A stretch of DNA of 64,000 nt from Tsukamurella sp. TY48 (lineage in GTDB: Bacteria; Actinomycetota; Actinomycetes; Mycobacteriales; Mycobacteriaceae), in NCBI RefSeq assembly GCF_019656655.1, contig NZ_BPMV01000001.1:992001-1056000 (forward strand). Direction: 5' to 3'. The notes under the pieces are model-generated. The model made no database searches, was not told the origin of the DNA, and saw only the letters and a list, made by a program, of their open reading frames with translations. Each line of letters opens with the position of its first letter. Position 1 is the first letter of the stretch. The position numbers and the translations under genes are program-made. Shown in pieces: positions 15,996-24,491 of the stretch.

Positions 15996-17369
15996 ATGTC
16001 CACTCCGACCACACCGGTGACGCCGTCCGCCGACCTACCGTCCGACTCCCCCGACGATGCCGCACCGTCGGCCCCGCAGCCCTGGACCACCGCACAGAAG
16101 GTGGCCTTCCGGCTGCTCTTCACCCTCGGTGGAGGACTGCTGATCCTGGCCGTCTTCGGCAGCCTGTTCCTCGCGCCGATCATGCCGCCGGTCCAGGCGG
16201 TGTTCGCCCGGCTCTGGGCCGCCGTGAGCGGCACCGACTACAACCCGCCGCAGATCACCGGCACCGGCGACACACTCGCGATCTGGCAGTACCACCTGGG
16301 CTGGCTGGTGGTCGGGCTCGTGATCACCGCGATCTGGTCGCTGCTGGACCGCAATCGCACCGACTACCGCTCACTGGGCGGCCTGCTGTGGCGGGTGGCC
16401 CGGTTCGCGCTGGCCATCGGCATGATCTTCTACGGCATGGCGAAGGTGATCCCCACCCAGATGGGCGCGATGGCCCTGCCCAGCTACGCCCTCACCCCGT
16501 CGGGCGATGTGAGCCGGATGAACGTGCTGTGGGGATTCATGGGCGCCTCCGACGGCTACTCCATCGTCACCGGCCTGGTCGAGCTGATCTCCGGGCTGCT
16601 CCTGCTGTCCCGGCGGACCTGGGCGGTGGGCGCGCTCGGCGCCATCGTGTCCATGGGGCAGGTGGTCCTGCTCGACACCTTCTACAACGTGCCGGTCAAG
16701 TTCCTGGCCTTCGAATTCCTGGTGATCGCCGTCGCCATCCTCGCGCCGTACTGGCCGAACATGCTGCGGGCCGTGCTCGGCAAGACCTCCGGGCCCGCTC
16801 CCACGATCTGGCCGGCCGCCGGTGCCGACCGCACCTGGCTGCGCCGGACCGGCACGGGACTGGCCGGGCTGGTCACCGTGGTCATGCTGGTGCTGCCCGC
16901 GACGATCGGGGTGCTGTCGCTGAGCGTGATCAAGTCCCCGCGCACCACCCTCGACGGGACCTGGCACACCACCTCCTTCCACATCGACGGTCGCCAGGCG
17001 ACCCTCGGCGCCGACGAGGACGGACTGCCCTGGGCCAATATCGCGATCACCTACCGCGGCCCCGGGCTGATCGCGTCGGAGGGCGATGGCTACAACAACC
17101 TGGTCACCCAGGACACCGCCGCCCGGGTGACCCCCTGGTTCCTCACCGTCGATGAGACGACACTGGACATCAAGCGCCGCAAGGACGATCAACCCGTGCG
17201 CCTGGAGTACCGCCAGCCCGACGCCGATCACCTGACCCTGGTGGGCACCGTCGACGGCAAGCGGATCGCGGCGAGTTACGAACGGCGAGCGATGCTTCGG
17301 GACTCCGAGAAGGTGAAGTTCACCCACCCCGAACCCGATCCGCAGCGACCGATCGAGGTGTTCCCGTGA
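15996..17369 (+). CDS. DoxX-like membrane protein with C-terminal soluble domain (copy 1)
   Basis: The 457-residue protein has a disordered N-terminus (about 1-27), seven or so hydrophobic segments between 28 and 310, and a hydrophilic beta-rich C-terminal domain of about 145 residues beginning LDGTWHTTSFHIDGR. A conserved segment FYGMAKVIPTQMG lies between helices, and WGFMGASDGYSIVTGLVELISG follows. The helical core resembles DoxX/DoxD-type proteins, but I do not recognise the full architecture. Start ATG 15996 is preceded by TACCTT at six bases, a leaderless arrangement. It is the first of two tandem paralogues. Confidence 0.8.
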   Translation: MSTPTTPVTPSADLPSDSPDDAAPSAPQPWTTAQKVAFRLLFTLGGGLLILAVFGSLFLAPIMPPVQAVFARLWAAVSGTDYNPPQITGTGDTLAIWQYHLGWLVVGLVITAIWSLLDRNRTDYRSLGGLLWRVARFALAIGMIFYGMAKVIPTQMGAMALPSYALTPSGDVSRMNVLWGFMGASDGYSIVTGLVELISGLLLLSRRTWAVGALGAIVSMGQVVLLDTFYNVPVKFLAFEFLVIAVAILAPYWPNMLRAVLGKTSGPAPTIWPAAGADRTWLRRTGTGLAGLVTVVMLVLPATIGVLSLSVIKSPRTTLDGTWHTTSFHIDGRQATLGADEDGLPWANIAITYRGPGLIASEGDGYNNLVTQDTAARVTPWFLTVDETTLDIKRRKDDQPVRLEYRQPDADHLTLVGTVDGKRIAASYERRAMLRDSEKVKFTHPEPDPQRPIEVFP

Positions 17370-17430
17370 CCGTCGCGATCGATGACAACTGTCACTAGGA
17401 GATGTGGTGAACGATCCCTACCCTTCAGAT

Positions 17431-18801
17431 ATGACCGCACCCGAGAATCCCGCGCCGCCCGTCGCCGACACCGACGCGGCCACGCCGGAGCCCCGCTGGA
17501 CGGACGGCCAGAAGGTCGCCTTCCGGCTGCTGTTCGTGACCGGCGGCGGACTCCTGCTGCTGTCGGTGTACGGCAACATCGGACTCGGATCCCTCTGGTA
17601 CGTCACCGGAATCTGGTGGGCCCTGGCCCAGATCGGCAGCTACGCCGCCCGCGGTGAGGGCGTGGACGTGGTGCTCGCCTCGGGCGGCGATCAGATGTGG
17701 ATGTGGTGCATGCACCTCGGCTGGATCCTGGTGAGCCTGGTGATCGTCGCGGTCTGGACGGCGCTCGCCCGGAAGAGCGATCGCCCGAACTACCGATCGC
17801 TGGGCGGGCTCCTGGAGATCTTCGCGCGGTACGGCCTGGCGATCTCGATGCTCTACTACGGCTTCGCCAAAGCGATCCCCACCCAGATGGGCTTCATGCA
17901 GCTGCCGGCTCATCAGCTCCAGCTCACCGGCGACACCAGCCTGTTCAACACGCTGTGGGGATTCATGGGCGCCTCGGACGGCTACTCGATCGTGACCGGG
18001 CTGATCGAGCTCGCCGCGGGCTTGCTGCTGCTGTTCCGCCGGACCGCCCTGGTCGGATCGATCGTGGCGATCGTCGCGACCACGCAGGTCGCGATCCTCG
18101 ACCTGTTCTACGACGTGCCGGTGAAACTGGTGGCCTGGGAGCTGCTGGTGATCGCCGTCGCCCTCACCGCCCGGTACTGGCGGCCGCTGCTGCTGGTGGC
18201 CTTCAACCGCGACGGCGCACACCCGGTGCCCGCGCTGCCCGTCGCCGGAGCGCAGCGGAAGTGGGTGCGCGTCACCGGCTATTCGCTGAAATCGATCATG
18301 ACCGCGTTCGTCCTGATCACCGGCATCGTGCAGGGCGGCGTGCTGTACTACGTGATCCACACGCCCCGCTCGGACCTGGACGGAACCTGGCGGGCCACGT
18401 CGTTCACCATCGACGGGCGGCCCGCGGCGCTCACCGACCGCGGGCCCGCCCCGTGGCCGAATCTCGCGATCACCCTGCGCGGCAACGCCGACAACGCCAC
18501 CCTGAAGATGTTCAGCACCGGCTACGACAGCGTGGTCACCCAGGAGGTGTCCGGCTACACCACCGCCTGGCTCACCGAGCAGAAGGGCGACGTGCTCGAA
18601 CTCCGCAAGAACAAGGGCGATGCGCCGCTGCCCCTGACCACCCGGCTGGACGGCGAACGGCTGTACGTCTCGGCCACCGTCGACGGCAAGCGTGTCGAAG
18701 GTGTTTACGAGCGCCGGTTCATGGAGCGCGACCGCTCCCGGATCCGGCTGATCCAGCCCGACGACGAATGGGGCGCGCCCAGCGCCGAACAGGGCAACTA
18801 G
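17431..18801 (+). CDS. DoxX-like membrane protein with C-terminal soluble domain (copy 2)
   Basis: This 456-residue paralogue keeps the same layout: disordered start, WTDGQKVAFRLLF, helices, YYGFAKAIPTQMG, WGFMGASDGYSIVTGLIELAAG, and a C-terminal domain beginning LDGTWRATSFTIDGR. I chose ATG 17431 because TACCCT stands six bases upstream, exactly as in copy 1; GTG codons at 17404 and 17407 with AGGAG nearby are alternatives. Its stop codon and that of eccC share the palindrome CTAG. The function is unknown; the extracytoplasmic domain may sense or bind something. Confidence 0.8.
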   Translation: MTAPENPAPPVADTDAATPEPRWTDGQKVAFRLLFVTGGGLLLLSVYGNIGLGSLWYVTGIWWALAQIGSYAARGEGVDVVLASGGDQMWMWCMHLGWILVSLVIVAVWTALARKSDRPNYRSLGGLLEIFARYGLAISMLYYGFAKAIPTQMGFMQLPAHQLQLTGDTSLFNTLWGFMGASDGYSIVTGLIELAAGLLLLFRRTALVGSIVAIVATTQVAILDLFYDVPVKLVAWELLVIAVALTARYWRPLLLVAFNRDGAHPVPALPVAGAQRKWVRVTGYSLKSIMTAFVLITGIVQGGVLYYVIHTPRSDLDGTWRATSFTIDGRPAALTDRGPAPWPNLAITLRGNADNATLKMFSTGYDSVVTQEVSGYTTAWLTEQKGDVLELRKNKGDAPLPLTTRLDGERLYVSATVDGKRVEGVYERRFMERDRSRIRLIQPDDEWGAPSAEQGN

Positions 18802-21800
18802 GCCTCCTCGTCCGGGTGCACCATGGCCACCTGAATGAGCTCGGTGCCCCGGGCGCGGGAGACCCAGGTGCCGCGACCGGGCGGCATCTGGCTCATCCGC
18901 ACCGAGCCGAGCACCGTGCCCTCGTCGCGGGAACCGCTCATCACCAGGCCATCGGCACCGAGGTCGCGGACCCGGGCGAGGAAGGGCTCGAACATACCGC
19001 GCGCGAGACCACCACTGCGCCGGGCGATCACCACCTTCAAGCCCACATCGCGGGCCTGCGGCAGCAGGTCCATCAGCGGGCTGAGCGGGTTGCCCGCCGG
19101 GCCCGCGACCAGGTCGTAGTCGTCGATCACCAGGTAGACATCGGGACCGGTCCACCACGACCGCTCCTTGAGCTGCTGCGGGGTGACGTCCGGCCCCGGG
19201 CAGCGTCCCTTGAGCACCTCGGCGAGCTGGTTCACCAAGGTGGTCAACGTCTCCGCGGTCGAGGCGTAACCGGCGAGATGCTCGCCCTCCACCGCGCCGA
19301 GCAGCGTGCGGCGGTAGTCCACCAGCAGGATCTTCGTCTGCTTCGGCGTGCCGGCCGCGATCAGCGAGGTCATCAGGGTGCGCAGGGCCTCCGTCTTACC
19401 GCACTCAGTCTCGCCGAGCATGAGGAAGAAGGGCTGCGACTCGAACTGCAGGGTGGCCGCGGCCAGCTCGGACTCGCCGATACCGAGGACGGCGTGCGTC
19501 GACGGTGCGCCGCGCCGCGCCGGAATCCGGTCCAGCTGCACCCGTTCCGGCAGCATCCGCACCTCGGGCGCGCGCTCCTCGTACTGCGCGGCGATCTCGG
19601 CCACCGCGGCGGCCTGCGCCACCGGCACGTCCTCGGACGGTGCGCCGCAGGGCAGCGCGACCAGCATGTGCAACTGCTCGGACGTGAGGCCGCGACCGGG
19701 ACGCCCGACCGGGACGAGCGAGGCCACGCGGCGTCCCATCTCCGAGTCCATCGGGTCGCCGAGCCGCAGCTCGATCCGCGTACCCAGCTGGTCCTTGACC
19801 GCCGGGCGCACCTCGCCCCACCGCGACGCGGCGATCACCAGGTGCACGCCGTACGAGAGTCCCTGCGCGGCGATCGCGTTCACCTGCGGCTCCAGGGCCT
19901 CGAACTCGGTGCGCAGCACCTGCCATCCGTCGATCACGAGGAAGACGTCACCGAACGGATCGCGCTGCGCCGCAGGATGGTCGCGGTACTGCGCCATCGA
20001 CTCCACGCCGTGCTCACGGAAGGCCGCCTCCCGCCGCCGGATCACGGAGGTGACCTCGGCGACGGTGCGCCGGACCCGGTCCGGATCGAGCCGTCCGGCG
20101 ACGGAGCCCACGTGCGGCAGGCCGGACAGGCCCGCGAGCGAACCGCCACCGAAGTCGAGCACGTAGAACTGCACCTGCCGCGGGGTGTGCGTGAGCGACG
20201 ACGACAGGATCAGTGTGCGCAGCGCGGTCGACTTACCCGACTGCGGGCCGCCCACCACCGCCACGTTGCCCTGGGCGCCGAACAGGTCCACCACCAGCAG
20301 GTCACGGCGCTGATCGTACGGCCGGTCGACGATGCCGACGGCCACCCGCAGGGGCGTCTGGTCGACGCGGCGCAGGTGCTCCGCCAGCTCGCCGACGGCC
20401 GACGACTCGTCGAGCGGCGGCAGCCACACCTCGTGCGCCGGGAGGCCGTGACCGGAGAGCTTGCCGACCATGGTCTGCAGCACGGACATCCCCGAACCGA
20501 CGGGCTCGCGCTTCGGCGCCGGATCGCCGGGCTGCGCCGGGATGCGCATGAGGCCGTCGGGCAGGCCCGTGCGCTGCGGCTGCTCCACCGGGACCGGCTC
20601 GATCCCGAACAGCCGCACCGGCCCCGCGGCGGCGCTGGAACCGAAGCGTGCGGTACCGGCCACCGCCACCTGCGGCGGTACGTACTCGCCGGAGACGTAG
20701 CTGGCATGGAACCGGCGGGGCGGATCGGCGTCGAACTTGAGGTATCCCGCGCCCGGCGTGGACGGCAACTGGTAGGCATCGGGAACGCCCAGCACCGCGC
20801 GGGATTCGCTGGCCGAGAAGGTCTTCAGGCCGATCCGGTAGGACAGGTGCGAGTCCAAGCCGCGCAGCTTGCCCTCCTCGAGCCGCTGCGAGGCGAGCAG
20901 CAGGTGGATGTGCAGCGACCGGCCGAGGCGGCCGATGGCCACGAACAGCTCGGCGAAATCCGGTTTCTGCGAGAGCAGTTCGGAGAACTCGTCGACGATC
21001 ACCACGAGCGCGGGCATCGGGTCCAGCGGGGCTCCCGCCCGGCGGGCCTTCTCGTACTCGCCGACGTTCGCGAAGTTGCCCGCCCGGCGCAGCAGCTCCT
21101 GGCGACGGTTCATCTCGCCCGACAGCGCATCGCGCATGCGGTCGACCATGGCGATCTCCTCTTCGAGGTTGGTGATCACCGCCGCCACGTGGTTGAGCGA
21201 TTCGAGCCCGAGGAAGGTGGCGCCGCCCTTGAAGTCGACCAGCACCAGGTTGAGCGCCTCCGGCGGGTGCGTGGCCACCATCGACAGCACCAGCGTCCGC
21301 AGGAATTCACTCTTGCCGGAACCCGTGGCGCCGATGCACAGCCCGTGCGGGCCCATCCCGTTCTCGGCCGCCTCCTTCAGGTCCAGTTCCACCGGCTCGC
21401 CGCGCGGCCCCACACCGATCGGCACACGCAGCCGCTCCCGCGCTGTGCGCGGGCGCCACGCGGTCTCGGGGCTCACGGCCGCGGCGTCGGACAGCCCGAT
21501 CAGCGCGGGAAGCCCCGGATCGCCGGGACCCGCGTCGGCGTCGAAGTCGACGAGCTGCGCCACCGATGCCGGCCGGTAGCGGCCGATCCGGCGCGCGGTC
21601 ACCTGTGCGCCGCCCGCTGTCACCGAGTCCGGGCGGGCGAAGAACTCGACCCCCGCGGCGCTACGGGCGCCGAGCCGGTCGCTCTCGTCGACCACCAGTT
21701 GCAGGCCACTGCGGGTGGCGAGCGCCCCGGGTTCGGGGCTCAGGTCGATGAGGGTGACGCCGTCGATCCCGACGGCGGCGTCGAGCGGGCCACCGGGGGT

Positions 21801-22808
21801 GACCACGATGCCGCGGTCGAGCACGATCACGTGGTGCACCCGGGTGGGGTCCACCGGGGTGGCGCGGGCGAAGGCACCGCGATCCGCGAGGTCGGGCCCG
21901 ATGGAGTCCTCCAGCTCGGCCGCGGAGCCGAAGATCAACCGGATCGGCCCCAGCGCGTCGGATGCCGTGGGGTGCGCCGCGTGCGGCAGCCACTTGAGCC
22001 AGGACCACTCGGCGGATTCCGCATCGTCGGTGGCGACCGCGATCCGCACGTGATCGGGACCGTGCAGCGTCACCAGGCTCAGCAACACGGCGCGCACCGC
22101 GTCGTAAGCCGCGGCGCGCGGACCGTCGACCCCGACCGCGGGGAAACCGCGCAGGGCCACCGCCACCGGGAGCCCCGGCACCGCCGCGTTGCGGCGCACG
22201 AACCGGCGCAGCGCCACCGTCGACACCGGTTCGAGGTCTTCGAGCGGGCCGGTCTCCGGCGGCACCAGCCGGGTGGCCAGCCGCTGGCTCCCGATGCCGA
22301 CACGTACGTGCAGGAAATCGGGGTCGCTGGGCCGGCGCTCCCACATCCGGCGGGTGCCGACGCACCCCGCGAGCGCGGCGGGATCGGGATGGATCCACTC
22401 GAGCGCGGCGCGCTGCTCACCGCGGGTGCGTTCCACCTGACCGCGCACCTGCCCCAGGTACCGCAGATAGTCCTTGCGATCCTCGTTGAGCTCGGCGGCG
22501 TTGGGCCCGTTGCGATTGCCGTTCATGCCGTACATGCCGGCCATCGACATCAGCATCATCAGCGGGAACATCATCATGAACGGGCTCTGCATCATGGTGC
22601 TGCCCGAGGTGAACATCAGCGCCACCATGCCGATGACGGCCACCACCATCACCACCGGCAGCAGCTTGCCCAGCAGGCCGCCCGGCACGGCGCGCGGCAC
22701 CTCGGGCGGTGCCTGCAGCGCCACCTCGCCCCCCGGGGCACGCGGCGGCGCCAGGCGCTGCTTGCGCGCGAATCCCTCGGTGACCGGCTCGAACACCACG
22801 TCAGCCAC
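18798..22808 (-). CDS. eccC: ESX-4 type VII secretion ATPase EccC
   Basis: EccC is the motor of the type VII secretion membrane complex. The 1336-residue protein has two transmembrane helices near residues 50-110 and three FtsK/SpoIIIE ATPase domains with Walker A motifs GATGSGKSEF (about 490), GGPQSGKSTA (about 856) and GETECGKTEA (about 1136). Only the first has a full Walker B (VIVDEFSEL); the second (VIDGW) and third (VIDDYD) lack the catalytic Glu, as is usual for EccC. Start GTG 22808 has GGGGGAGG six bases upstream and gives the normal N-terminus. It diverges from eccD-mycP. The gene order matches mycobacterial ESX-4. Confidence 0.95.
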   Translation of the reverse strand: MADVVFEPVTEGFARKQRLAPPRAPGGEVALQAPPEVPRAVPGGLLGKLLPVVMVVAVIGMVALMFTSGSTMMQSPFMMMFPLMMLMSMAGMYGMNGNRNGPNAAELNEDRKDYLRYLGQVRGQVERTRGEQRAALEWIHPDPAALAGCVGTRRMWERRPSDPDFLHVRVGIGSQRLATRLVPPETGPLEDLEPVSTVALRRFVRRNAAVPGLPVAVALRGFPAVGVDGPRAAAYDAVRAVLLSLVTLHGPDHVRIAVATDDAESAEWSWLKWLPHAAHPTASDALGPIRLIFGSAAELEDSIGPDLADRGAFARATPVDPTRVHHVIVLDRGIVVTPGGPLDAAVGIDGVTLIDLSPEPGALATRSGLQLVVDESDRLGARSAAGVEFFARPDSVTAGGAQVTARRIGRYRPASVAQLVDFDADAGPGDPGLPALIGLSDAAAVSPETAWRPRTARERLRVPIGVGPRGEPVELDLKEAAENGMGPHGLCIGATGSGKSEFLRTLVLSMVATHPPEALNLVLVDFKGGATFLGLESLNHVAAVITNLEEEIAMVDRMRDALSGEMNRRQELLRRAGNFANVGEYEKARRAGAPLDPMPALVVIVDEFSELLSQKPDFAELFVAIGRLGRSLHIHLLLASQRLEEGKLRGLDSHLSYRIGLKTFSASESRAVLGVPDAYQLPSTPGAGYLKFDADPPRRFHASYVSGEYVPPQVAVAGTARFGSSAAAGPVRLFGIEPVPVEQPQRTGLPDGLMRIPAQPGDPAPKREPVGSGMSVLQTMVGKLSGHGLPAHEVWLPPLDESSAVGELAEHLRRVDQTPLRVAVGIVDRPYDQRRDLLVVDLFGAQGNVAVVGGPQSGKSTALRTLILSSSLTHTPRQVQFYVLDFGGGSLAGLSGLPHVGSVAGRLDPDRVRRTVAEVTSVIRRREAAFREHGVESMAQYRDHPAAQRDPFGDVFLVIDGWQVLRTEFEALEPQVNAIAAQGLSYGVHLVIAASRWGEVRPAVKDQLGTRIELRLGDPMDSEMGRRVASLVPVGRPGRGLTSEQLHMLVALPCGAPSEDVPVAQAAAVAEIAAQYEERAPEVRMLPERVQLDRIPARRGAPSTHAVLGIGESELAAATLQFESQPFFLMLGETECGKTEALRTLMTSLIAAGTPKQTKILLVDYRRTLLGAVEGEHLAGYASTAETLTTLVNQLAEVLKGRCPGPDVTPQQLKERSWWTGPDVYLVIDDYDLVAGPAGNPLSPLMDLLPQARDVGLKVVIARRSGGLARGMFEPFLARVRDLGADGLVMSGSRDEGTVLGSVRMSQMPPGRGTWVSRARGTELIQVAMVHPDEEA

Positions 22809-22896
22809 GAACGGCCTCCCCCACACACCTGCGGCGCGCCCCCACGCGCCGTCGTGCCACCACTGTGCACTGCCGGGCCGCCGCCGTCGAGCCCTT

Positions 22897-22911
22897 CGAC
22901 GAACTTCGTCG
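22897..22911. promoter_or_regulatory. Palindrome upstream of ESX-4 ECF promoter
   Basis: CGACGAACTTCGTCG is a perfect 7-bp dyad around a central C, ending six bases before the -35 element of the eccD promoter and within the eccC/eccD divergent region. It could bind a dimeric regulator acting on eccD-mycP, on eccC, or both. No known consensus is recognised. Confidence 0.4.
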
Positions 22912-22916
22912 GAAGT

Positions 22917-22942
22917 GGAACCGATCGGCCCGCTCGTGCGTC
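22917..22942 (+). promoter_or_regulatory. ECF-sigma (SigM-like) promoter of eccD-mycP
   Basis: GGAAC (22917-22921), the 17-base spacer CGATCGGCCCGCTCGTG and CGTC (22939-22942) form a full ECF-type promoter. Transcription would start about 48 bases before eccD. From established knowledge, SigM activates ESX-4-linked esx genes in M. tuberculosis and recognises this type of motif. The matching promoter is at 12599-12624. Confidence 0.75.
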
Positions 22943-22997
22943 TAATTGACATCGGGCCCGGTCGCGGGCCTGGAGAACGGCATGCGAGGGGGACGCT

Positions 22998-24491
22998 ATG
23001 ACCGATCTGGTGGAGGGCACGGAGACGGAGGTTGCGCGGCTGAGCCGCGTGTCGGTGCTGTGCGGGGGCGCGCAGGTCGATGTCTCACTGCCCTTGCAGA
23101 CACCGACCGAGGTGTTGATCCCGGAGCTGATCCGGCTCTTCGGCGATCGCATCTCGGGTACCGCGGAAGCCGCATGGGCCCGGCCGTGGCGGCTGGCACC
23201 GGTGGGCGGCGAACCGCTGCCCGGGCCGCAGACGCCCGCGGATGCGGGCATCACCGAGGGCGACCTGCTGGTGCTGTTCGTCGCGGAGGCCGCGCCGCCG
23301 CCCGCCGTGTTCGACGACGTCTTCGACACCGCGGCGGGCGATCTCGCGACCGGTACCCGGTGGAACGAGCGCGCCGCGATGATCGTGGGCCTGATCGTGC
23401 TGGCCGGCGCCACGCTGGCCACCGCCGCGGTGAGCCTGCGCCTCGGGCTCGGGCCGCGCGGGGAATCCGGTGCCCGCCCCGCGGTGGACGGTGTTTTCGC
23501 GCTGCTGTGGACTGCGGGCGCCGCGCTCCTGCTCTTGGTCGGTGCCGGTACCTCGGTGCGACGCCTCACCGGCTCGGGGCCCGTGCCCACCGCCCTGGCG
23601 AGCTGCGCCACGGTGCTCGCCGCCACCGCCGGTGTGCTCGCCGTCCCGCTCGGGGTGGACGGCCGCTACGGCGCCCCGCACGCCCTGCTCGGGGTGGTCG
23701 CCGCCGCGGTGACCGCCGTTGTCGCGCTGCGCATCACCGGCCGCGGAACGGTGGTGCACATCGCCGTCATCACCGCCGCCGCGGTGGTGGCGCCCGCCCT
23801 GTTCGCGGCGCTGTGGCTGCCCGGTCGCCGCGCTGCGATCGCCGCGACCGTGGCCGTGGCCGCGTACATCGTGATCACCTTCGCCGCCCGGATCGGCGCA
23901 TCGGTCGCGCGACTGCCGCTGCCGAAGGTGCCCGCCGCGGGCGAACGGATCGATCCGATCGACGACGAGCCGCCGCCCACCGTCGCGGGGGTCGGCGCCG
24001 TCGCTGTCGGCCTGAGCGAGGAGGCCGGGGCGCCGCCGCGCACCGGGTACGCACAGCAGGTGTGCTCCGGGATCACCGTGGGCGCCGCGGCGGCCGGGTC
24101 GATCGCCGCGCTCCTCGTGGGAGCGGTGGCACGCGAACTCCCCTTGCACCACATCGCTTTCGCCGCCGTGATCGCGATCGCGTACTGCCTCCGCGGTCGC
24201 ACGCACGGCGATCCGGTTCAGGCCGGTTCGGTGATCCTCGGCGGCAGCGCGGTGGCGATCGGCACCGCGACCAGCCTGGCGTGGGGCTACGGCGTGTGGC
24301 CGGTGCTGGGCCTGGTGACGCTCGCCGCGATCGCCGGACTGGCCGTGGCCTGCGGCGTGGGCGCGCCTCGCATCACCTTCAGTCCCATCCAGCGACGGTT
24401 CGCGGAACTCGGTGAGTACCTGACCATCGCGGCTGCGGGACCGCTGCTCGGGTGGGTGTGGGACGTGTACGCCACCGTCCGGAACCTGTGA
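22998..24491 (+). CDS. eccD: ESX-4 type VII secretion membrane channel protein EccD
   Basis: The 497-residue EccD has an N-terminal ubiquitin-like domain (about residues 12-95: RVSVLCGGAQVDVSLP to EGDLLVLFV) and then about eleven transmembrane helices in two groups around a polar loop at 300-340. It forms the main membrane barrel of the ESX core complex with EccB and EccC. ATG 22998 has GAGGGGGA upstream. The mycP start overlaps its stop by one base. It is transcribed divergently from eccC with 189 bases between them, containing the ECF promoter and a palindrome. Confidence 0.92.
   Translation: MTDLVEGTETEVARLSRVSVLCGGAQVDVSLPLQTPTEVLIPELIRLFGDRISGTAEAAWARPWRLAPVGGEPLPGPQTPADAGITEGDLLVLFVAEAAPPPAVFDDVFDTAAGDLATGTRWNERAAMIVGLIVLAGATLATAAVSLRLGLGPRGESGARPAVDGVFALLWTAGAALLLLVGAGTSVRRLTGSGPVPTALASCATVLAATAGVLAVPLGVDGRYGAPHALLGVVAAAVTAVVALRITGRGTVVHIAVITAAAVVAPALFAALWLPGRRAAIAATVAVAAYIVITFAARIGASVARLPLPKVPAAGERIDPIDDEPPPTVAGVGAVAVGLSEEAGAPPRTGYAQQVCSGITVGAAAAGSIAALLVGAVARELPLHHIAFAAVIAIAYCLRGRTHGDPVQAGSVILGGSAVAIGTATSLAWGYGVWPVLGLVTLAAIAGLAVACGVGAPRITFSPIQRRFAELGEYLTIAAAGPLLGWVWDVYATVRNL

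Noticed and set aside
17697-22949. A 1750-codon open frame on the plus strand
   Set aside because: It lies opposite eccC and inside the second DoxX-like gene. It is Arg/His/Gly/Gln-rich with no domain, a shadow caused by high GC with few stop codons.
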